A stretch of DNA of 64,000 nt from Cristatella mucedo. Taxonomy: Eukaryota; Bryozoa; Phylactolaemata; Cristatellidae. The DNA is taken from NCBI GenBank assembly GCA_009760855.2, contig WPIO01000012.1, positions 4,356,001 to 4,420,000 on the forward strand, written 5' to 3'. Shown one piece after another: positions 52,001-62,000 of the stretch (position 1 is its first letter; every line of letters begins with the position of its first letter). The notes under the pieces were generated by a model, which was given only the letters and a program-made list of their open reading frames with translations, was not told the origin of the DNA and ran no database searches. A program made the position numbers and the translations under genes.

Positions 52001-55000
52001 ATGACTAAAATAAATATTATCTTTTACATGCTAGCTGCTTCATAAATAGAGTGAGGTTGGTTAACTAATTGAAAATGATGATTTTTCTAATTAACGATAG
52101 ATTAATTATGCCAGCAACTGCCTTTCAGGGTTGCACTTTAATGCAAGGGTGACCATACCATTGACTTTGACTGAGCAAAAAATGATCAATGTTTGTTTGC
52201 CAATTAACGTTTGTTTCTTAGGTGAGAGATGCAAGCCAGGAGTAGCAGAGAACTTCAGTCACCGTGAAGCACTGAGGCATCAACTGATTCAAACTCTTGC
52301 TATCGGTCCAATTCAATGCAACGGACAAACTTATCCTTTTCCGAATCATGTGGGTAGTTTCATCTCTTTTTTATTTTACTCATGCAGTTGCATACGGAAA
52401 GCTTAATAAACATCATTTAGTCTGTGGATAAATTCGTACTTGTTTGTGTAATTTGTAATTTATTTTCATTAACCTGCTAATTAATTTGTTTTCTTGTCGT
52501 TTCCCGTAGGAGAACTTTGCAGTTGCGATGGACGTGTTTGGTGAAGTCTCAAGGCCATTGATAAAGCAAGGAAAGGAATTTGCCGAATTAAAACCGGATC
52601 TATATTGCGAAGTAAATCCATTATGGTGTGCCTACTCTAAAGATCAAAAGTTTTTTGTAAGCCGTTATTACTTAATAGCCTGAATTTATATCCACAGCTT
52701 CAGATGCTTGGTGAATCGATGTTGTGCTAATTACAATTTTAGCTTACACAGAGATTTTTTAGGAAGGTCTTTTTGTAAAAGATAATGTGTGTTCATTTCG
52801 AAACTTTAATTAAAATCAATTCCGTTAGCCAATTTTGCAGACTTTATGCTTTCCTTAAGCTCGTGATGACTAAATTAGTATTACTATGTTAATGATAATC
52901 GCTAGTGGAAATGTATTTATATTAACTGTCCATATTTCATAATATAAAATCAAACTTTTTAGTAAACTCTCCATATTTCGTTATTGCTAGTAAAATAAAA
53001 TAGCCCTTAGGTATTGAACTAACATTTATTCCGTTGTGTCAGCCGCAATGGTATTTACCAGTAGGTGCAATAGGCTTTCTTGCAAGTCCTAAAAAAATTT
53101 GGATGTTGAGTATAAGTTAAGTGAGCATTGGTATGCTATTATGAAAGTTTGATTGCGAAAGGTGCTGCAAACTCTGTAGTGTGGAAGCAGTTTTACTTGC
53201 TTTTATTGCTAAGCCTGTTTTGTCGTCCTAGCAGAGGCAATACAAAGAGCTCGTTATTTATTAGGCGATCATAAAAAATACCATACAATATATGTTCGAG
53301 TACTAAACATAGAATATTCAATGACTTTACAAACTCTTCCATAACCAACCTTTTTTTAAATATGAGAAGTAGTAGTTATGACAATGGCTCTTGCAAGACA
53401 TTACTCTAAAGTGATACTTGGAATAGGCTGCTGGGCTAAAACATGAGATTTTATTTTTATAGGCTCTTTCCTTATCTCCATGTGACAATGGATGGCCTTA
53501 AGTTCAGATAAGAAATATCCGGATATGTATTCGTCGCTATCGTATGGAATTAAAACGTTCCAACTAAAAACGTATTATTTATTGCATTAAAGGCTTTGCA
53601 TGCTGGCTCAGCTATATGAGAAGGAAATGAGTAGGTTTGCTATGACTCTATCTAGCCTAGTTTGAAGGTTCTTTCCCATAGTGCTTGTGTAGCTGCTTTG
53701 CTAAGAGACTAAAAAATGATCGACGATACCTTGAATCTCGTGGATTTGCTATTACTTATGGAGCGTTCTGCCTGCACTAGAGAGTTGCCTTGGGCGACTC
53801 CTAGCATGGCTTGAACCTTTACCCGGTTTCTCCGTGATACTGTCGGGTATTCTTCTGCTATCATTGCTGTGACTATTTATGAGCTGTCCTAGGTTATGCT
53901 ACATAAAACAGGACCTGCTTAGCATAAGGTGCGATGTACCCATGAGTTAATACCAACTGGCAGGCCTTCTTCTGCAGGTCAGTGATAACCTTGCTGTTTC
54001 CTGAGTTCGCCCTATCAAAAGCTCAGTTAACCACACACACTCCGTAATTGTAAAGCACCAAATGACATTTGATGCGGTAGTAATTCACCTACTCTGCCTC
54101 AGTATGAAGTGCAGCATTAACCAGCGATACTTGGAATGGACTGCTGGGCTCAAACATAAGACGTTGTTCGTTAAAGGCCTTCTCCTTATCTCTCTAATAC
54201 ACACAGATTTGAATACCTGTCTATTCATCGTTGCCAGGCAGTTGTAAGAAAACCTCTTGAATTATGCCAACTAGATGTCAGTTGGCAGTAAGTCGAGGGG
54301 CTTCCTATCCGCGATCAGGTGGTCCACGAGAAGCTTGATGCATTTTGAAAATCGATACTCGGATGACAACTTGTTGGAGTAGCTGTATATCTGAAACCAT
54401 CTCACCCAAGTTCTGATTTTATCAGTCCATGTTTTCGACAGGTTGGTGACAGGTTTTGTTGTTCCTGAATCATTTCGCTATAAAATGCACAGTTTTTGCA
54501 TGGGTCATCGTTTGAATTAGTTGCAATGAGGTCCTCACCAAGGACAATGCCTCTCACCATTGTCGTACAACAACATCTTTCAGGCTGTCTAAACTTGTTT
54601 ATATAGGGGTTTTCGGAGTTCCCCTATACAATATTTGCGTGTGACAGGCCGTTATTAATTGCTTAAGACATCAGCATCCACGTAGAGAACCCAAAAAAAA
54701 TAAATCCTAGCTGAATAAACAGCTTCTTTTTGGATAGCTACAGAAGAGCGTTTACAGCTATCACCACCACTTGCAGTAACCCTATAAACATCCAGGTCAA
54801 CTCATTTCTTGATAGTCTAGAGAATGTGTGTTCAGTCAAACACGTTAGTCATATCACACACATTGGTTGCCATATTATAGAACTTGTGATCAATAAGGTT
54901 TCTTCGGCATTTACCTTGTGGTGAGCTCATTGACCCTCTTTGATCATCGTTTGGGCTCGTTTACTGTGCCTGCTCCCTTGTAATGAGTCATGTCAACCAT

Positions 55001-58000
55001 GCTCAGCGAATTAACATAAACTTAAATGCAACAGACGCATTTTTTATATCTGCTTGTGATGAAGGTCTTCTTAATCTGCACCCAGCCGAGAGCCTCGATA
55101 CTCAAACTAATGCAGTGAACATCACTATTATAGTGCTCATGACAAGCATGCCCCCGTTCACTCTGTCCTGTACATAATCACGGACAAAACCTTAGACTTG
55201 ACAAAAACTTTCAAATACTTCAAAAATATTCGCCGAGTTATGGGCTGGCTTAAAATTTGTTCTAAGAAATTCGTTGCTGATGCAGATCTAGTCAATTTCA
55301 AAAACTTCTTTTGCCTTTACAGACGGAGTTTTAGCAAAAAAGCCAATAGCTTTTTTCTTCACTATAAAACTGAATTACAGCCAGTCAGACCTATAGCACA
55401 TGCATGAGATAGTAAACAATTTTCTGGCCAATGCCGGAAGGTCTGACTCCACAAATGTTGCCAGCTCCGCCAAAAAAGTCTTCATCTTTTCCTAATAAGC
55501 AAATGTGCACTTGAATGCCTCAATAACGCATCCTCCAAGTCAAACTATTGTGTATTCAACCAGTTATATTCCTTAAAAGGGTTTCTAATATTTTTGCATG
55601 CCATATGACTATCTCAATAACGTCTAGTATAAAGAGCTTGTCTTCTAAAGACCCTATGCCATAATCTCTGTGGTCTTCACTAGCATGCCTGCCATAACCG
55701 AGATTTTAATGATCATTGGAAAAAGGAGTCACACCCATGACATTCAAATCGGCAATCGTTAGACTGATACATGAAAAGACAGGATTATAAACAATGGTCT
55801 CTGCTAACTATCAGCCAGTTTCTCATCTTCCTGTCTTGTCTAATATCCTTGAAAAATATGTTGCTAAGCAGCTATTTGCACTGTCAGAAATATTTGAATC
55901 ATGGTTCAAGAGGCAGCACTCAACAAAAACTAGTTTCCTGAGAGTTAACAATCACATTCTATGTGGCAACGATGATGGGAATGTCAATGCCCTTGATCTT
56001 CCGGATATATCGGCTACCTTTAATACCATTGATCTCAATGTCCCACTTGAACGACTGAAAAAGGCGATCGTTCTCGCAGACGAGGCACTGGCATGGGTTA
56101 AATTGATCCTGTTCGATTGTGTTCAGTCCGTTTCGTGTGAGGGTTTTATCCAAAAGAAGGGTCACTTAATAACTCACAAATGGTCCATCCTCATTCCCTT
56201 GAAGTTCTCCATTTATACTCTACCTCTTGGAAAAAAGTTAATAAGGTCCTTGGAATTGCCTATCAATTTTATTTGAACTATAGTCAGCAGTCAGCATAGT
56301 ATTTTTTATTCAAACCTTAGGAGAGTCTGCTGCAGCGACTACAAGAACTAATGCCATCTTTGTAGACATTTATCATAGAATGTCGGAAAACACTTTGAAA
56401 TCAAAGAACGATAAAAACGTACCACAGATGGACAACCTAAGCTTGCGGTTAGATTAAAAGGCTTTACTCTTCTAATAGGTGATGCTGTTGAGCGACCGTC
56501 AAGAAGTGCATGCAATTTAGATGTCATTTTCGACAGCTGCCTAAATTATCAAAAGCTTCATTCATATTACTGCTTCATTAACTAGTAATCACGTTTGATC
56601 CCTGGATAAGACTATGACCTCTCTTCCATACTGGCTTCCACAAAATTGAACTAGTTCCTCGGTTCTTTCTCGGATTGATTTTTGTAATTTTTCTTTTGGC
56701 TGGGCCACAAAAAAGGAACGATGCAGCTGCAGATAGCTGTGAACAGGGCTGCAAGGCTAGTCCCACAGGTTTGACCAGGTGTCTCGTTTGCTAAAATTGC
56801 AAGGAAAGCTGAAGTTGGAACAAAGGATACAGAGTATCTTGAGCTGACTCACTAAGCCAGCCAAGCTTGGCTTCTCCAAACCTAGCTGAACTGCAGCAAC
56901 AGTTTCAGCCTCATCGTGGCCTCAGGTCCTTCACAGAAGATAATACAGTTGTTCCATTTTCTAATTAAAGACCGTTTGCAAAAGAAGCTTTAGCTCAGCA
57001 GGTCCTGGACTGTGGAACTCAATTCCACCATTATTAGGCAACGACAACTACTTGCCTGTTGCCGACAATGGCTCATCATTAAGAGGTCCTGAGCTGGTAC
57101 TTCCATGCTACCTACTAACTCAACTGCTCTGCCGACTCAGCTATGCTTTCAAATTCCTATTTGTTAGGTGAGATGAAGTCTTTAGGCTACCGAATGAGTA
57201 CCGAAAGTGGCCTATTCTGTGAGTTGGCTATACAAAAGTGTCCTGTGTGGTGACACATAGTTTTTCTAGATTTGTGAAGTTCCCAAAAGAGATAAATCAG
57301 ATTACATTATGACATTACTGAATTCAAGCATTTTGTATACAAATGTAACTCTGTTGAAGATCGAATTTTGCAATTATACATTTGTGCGGCGTTTCATTCA
57401 CTGAAAGTATGTGTTTCGCCTGCATAGCCCAGTTGTTGTGGTTATGGTCAAACTGAGTTGTTTACTAATGAATTTGACTAAATAATTCATGTGCTCGAGC
57501 ACTGGCAGACCTTAGCCGTCACTGATGGTTGCCAGAAGTAGTTACGGCTGAGGTCAGCAAAATCCAGCCTTTATGCAGGATAGGCAGTAGCTAGGACTCC
57601 AATCCAGCACCTCGGAGAGAACTCTCTGTCTTTCTGGGCACTTTACATTTCCTGCAAACAAAGCACAATCAAATGGTCTGTAATTAAATTGTCTATGTTG
57701 CATGCCCCTTCCTTACAGCTGGTTGCTGTCTTAACTGTTGCCCATGTTTATTTTCACAACTAATGTCATGTACTTGTTTGAACAGAAGCAAATGGTCAGT
57801 TTGAGGGGATAAATGTCTGCTCCTATAATTGCCCTGCCTACCTTTGCATCAATTCAGGCTTTTTGGTCATTAGTTCGTCTGACCACGCCCACCCAAAGAG
57901 GCAGCTGAGTGTGAGCTGTTTCTTCAGGCTTAGTTAATTCTTGGCCTAGAAAGCTGAAAAGCCAAAATGTTCAAAAGCCGAAATTTATTTTTCTGATTAA

Positions 58001-59044
58001 TTTTGCTATTGATTTAGCTTCCTCATATCGTTTAGATCCGGCAAGCACAAATTGAAAAAATGGAAAAGGCGAAATCCGATGGCATCAATGAAAGATGCAT
58101 TCTAGCAGTACCTACACCTCCAATTTTCACCAACAGCCTATCTAAAGTTATACGACTACTTTACTGCGACGTTATGTTGCTCATAATGAAACGCGTTTTG
58201 GGAACTTTACTTAATGACGTTCCTTCACCTCAAAATGAAGACCATTGCATGAAGGTAAATGCTCTTGCTTACCGGTTATGCCACGGCAATTTCTCATTAT
58301 ACCTTAAGAAAAGCTCTATCACACTGCATACAATCCTTACTTCTGTCGTGGGTGCAGGTTCTTCAACTCATTGTGCTAGCACTTCATGAGGACAAAAGAA
58401 GGCTTACAGCAGGTGACGACTCTCTGGAGTTTATTTGCATAGCATCCAGGGGTACGTACGTATTATCTGGATTCGAGTCCTGTTTATTCTTTCTACTTGA
58501 TCAGATATTGTAATGTACCGTACTATAACAATTTATAGGAAGCTCTACAAGTCTATTGCATTTGCTGAATAAGATTGCTGGGTCACAACTTATTAAAGAT
58601 GAACTTACACATGAGCTATTATTGTGGGTAATCCGCTATATAGCAGCCATTGAAAACATGAAAATGACTGGCACATACAAGGAGCCAATCTCATGGTCAT
58701 TCATTGAAGAGGTTCAACGGAAATTTCAAACTTTGAAAGCTTCTACAGAAGACATAAAAGAGCGGGTGAGACTTGTCAAGACTTAATTTTCCGATAACAC
58801 CATTGCATATGCAGCTGTATTTCCTATAGTTGAGTAAATGGCCATGCTTTCCTACTAAGTCATTTGCATAGGTCAGAACTTTTTCTGAGTGTGCTCAGTA
58901 AAGCAGTTTGTAATGATTTTACATAACTTTGAGGATTTAAAGTGTGGTGTTGTCAATTTATAAGCCAACATTTAGGATTTGTAATTATGAAACGTTAGAA
59001 ATTACAAGATAGCTATAAAGAAATATAGAGAGAGACAGATAAAT

Positions 59045-59079
<35 letters not shown>

Positions 59080-62000
59080 AAAACTAAGAATTGAAAGGAC
59101 TTAGACGTTTTCGATCCATCAGCATTAAGAACTGAACCATTGATATCTCATTCAAACGGCTGCTCAGTCCTCCCTCTGATCGTGCATTTCTATTGCGTAC
59201 ATTCAACAGCCTCCCTCTGAATATAAAGAAGTAGATCGCAATATTTAAAAAACAGTTCTGGGGGTAAGGCGGCCATTAGTGGGAGTTACCCCCAAAAATC
59301 ATCACTGGTAGTGGGAGTTGTCCCCCCAAAGCACAATAATCAAAATCGTACAAAGACCAATAAAATGAATGGCATAGAAATTGGCACGAAGAACAATGGT
59401 AGCATTAGCTATCGTTTGATGTGATATAGCTGCAGTGTCGACCTTCTGATGACCAAGGTCACGTAAAGCACTGCAGCTCAATCACAGCTCTACATTTCCC
59501 CGATTTAAAAAAGTCACTGTGGAAATACAGCAAACCACTCACAAGATTCAAAACACAGCACAAAATCACGAACACAGCCCAGGGACACTAAGTTATTTAT
59601 GCTCTGGTCGACTTGGTAATACAATATAAAATCTTAGTGACTTAGCAGAACATTTTAAAATTATAATTACATCGAATAAAAGAGTTGACATTGTTGTCCA
59701 ATTTCCATTAGCAGATTCTCCCGAAATGGTTTATAATCCTAGTAGTGATTGTTTTGCAGTATCCTAAAAATTCCACGAATCAGCACGCCCAAGAACCAAT
59801 TACTGCATGCTAAGTTTTATAAATCCATGAGCATATATATTTCATTTTATATTAATTAATCAATGCATAGTCCGAGAAAATTAAAGTGTACACCAGACGA
59901 GGGCACTGGCTATAGCTACACTAATTAATACATAAAGTTAATCTAATATAATGTGATCATGTATGTGAAATCAAAAGAATAATGAATCTCTCGTGGGGAG
60001 CTTGAGAAATTCCCATGCTGTATAAAAACTGTGATTTTTTTTAAATACATTAACTTAGGAATACATTAAAAGCCAACAAAAGTAAACAAAACATCTTAAG
60101 CAATGAATAAACCTAGCCTTACATTTTTGTAATTGACAATACGACTATGATTTTTAACAGCTGCCAGAGCCAATTTGTATTGTACTTATCCCAGACAAAT
60201 TGAAATAGCATGATCCTAATCTGGAGACCATGGTCACAGAGTCCAAGTAAAATTAAGTATTTCGAGAGCTGTCGAAGATAATAATAATATTCCGAGTAAA
60301 TTTAAATGTTATCACTGAAGTTTCAACTTTTAAAGTGTATGTAGTCAGCCACGTGATTATGTGTTCATGAGAAAGATTCATTGCAAATTTATTTTCATTC
60401 AATTTAAAAAATGTTTGAACAACTGGATTAAATTATTAGAAGCATGCCACGGTTTTTTCAGTTGAGGCAGCCAATTCCAACGGTTTATATTGAAGAAACA
60501 GCTGGACACGGTCAGATAGAACTAATGGATCTTTTATAAGGCACGAGTAACTTTTTATCAGTTTCATTTTAATGGAGAACTTTTAAGGGCAATTGGCGGA
60601 CTCTTCTAAGACTTATCAGGCAACGCCTTCAGATGAATTTAATCCGAGACTATTCGTGATTAGACAAGCATGATTTGAACCGAACCAAGGGTATCATGCA
60701 CTAGACAGCTGATAGATCAAGCTGGAACAGATCAGTATAACTCCTTTTCTCGTTGGATTACATGGTGTAATTGGTTATTCAGAGGCTTGGAGTTTCAATT
60801 TAGGATCGCACATCTAGTCAGACTTAACTTTTCTTATAGCTTATTTTTTAATGCCTGCTGTTAGTGAAAATCCTTTAAAGACTTGAATAATTTGTTCTGA
60901 GAGCTAAGACTGCAGATGGGTGGTACGGGTGTAGTGAAGACATTCTTTGTTACTAGATTTTAATGTAGGTAGCGACATTGGATGCAAAATTCATGGAAAC
61001 TTTCTTTCATAAGGTCTCAAATTGCGTGTGACTATTTATATTGTAATTGTACTTTGTTGAGGTATGCATATGAGCAATTCTTTAATTTTTGAATGTTGGA
61101 GATTTGTCGACTAGGCTGAAAATATTTCTGGTGAACGCAATAAGTTGCCGTTGAAACAGTATCAAAATTGCCTACCCTCTTAAATATTTGCTTGTTAATA
61201 GAATATCTAATAATTTTCAGATAATACTATATGATTGGAAGGATTTTTGCCTGTTGTTTTTTTTCACATCCTCAGCAAAAGTATCGAGGTAATCGGCCAC
61301 GTCCGGATTCATATAATAAATTACTTGCTCATCAGTGATATTCGGAAAATTTCTCTGCATTAAGGCTTTTCAATTTATTAATCTTGTCCAAATTCACCTT
61401 CCATGTGTATACAACCTAACTGCATTTGTAAGCGAGTTGTTGTAGCGATCTGATACAGGCAGTCGGAAAGAGTTGAAGTCACTGGGACATGAGTCAGCTA
61501 TAATCACGCATGATCAATGACGTAGCTACAACTTTTAGTGAAATGCTGTAAGCATCTAGACTAAATTAAATTTCCCAAAATAGCAAAACAGTGAGATTTA
61601 TCTGAGGCAGCAAGTCTGTGTTAATGTGAATTTCAAATTATTTTGAAATAATTATTGACCTATCCCTCAGTAGTATTTTGGAGAAAATGCTTCAACTCCT
61701 CAGCGAAGAAGCCAGACACCAGCAAGCTTCATCTGTTAATGTGAGAGGCGTTGCCTTTAATAGTGAATCGCTGACAGCTTATTATATAGCTTGGGCCAAC
61801 ACTTGAGGTACTAAAGGCAAAGGTTTCAAAAACAAAATCATAAATTGCTACTCTCGTGATTGTCGTGCTGCATGGATATACAAGATCAAAATCTGTACTG
61901 TATTGAGTCAAATACTCAGCTAACAGTGCATCCGATCACCTACGTCTCGGTCAGCAAGTATGTATCTAGCTTATCTTGGACAGTGCGATTGAACGAGGGA

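Larger units (their letters stand above)
49210..52221 (+). other. UBR intron (3.0 kb)
   Basis: Phase 1 intron. It holds LINE B (50320-51345) with a nested LINE A tail and a LINE A fragment (51346-51980). A patch at 49790-50290 is mildly GC-richer and may be another decayed transposon; nothing is named there. Confidence 0.7.
52657..58035 (+). other. UBR intron (5.4 kb)
   Basis: Phase 0 intron. 52657-53390 shows nothing. A diverged direct repeat lies at 53405-53540 and 54128-54240, a SINE fragment at 54702-54778, LINE B from about 54290 to 57250, and a LINE A tail at 57612-57690. Confidence 0.72.
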
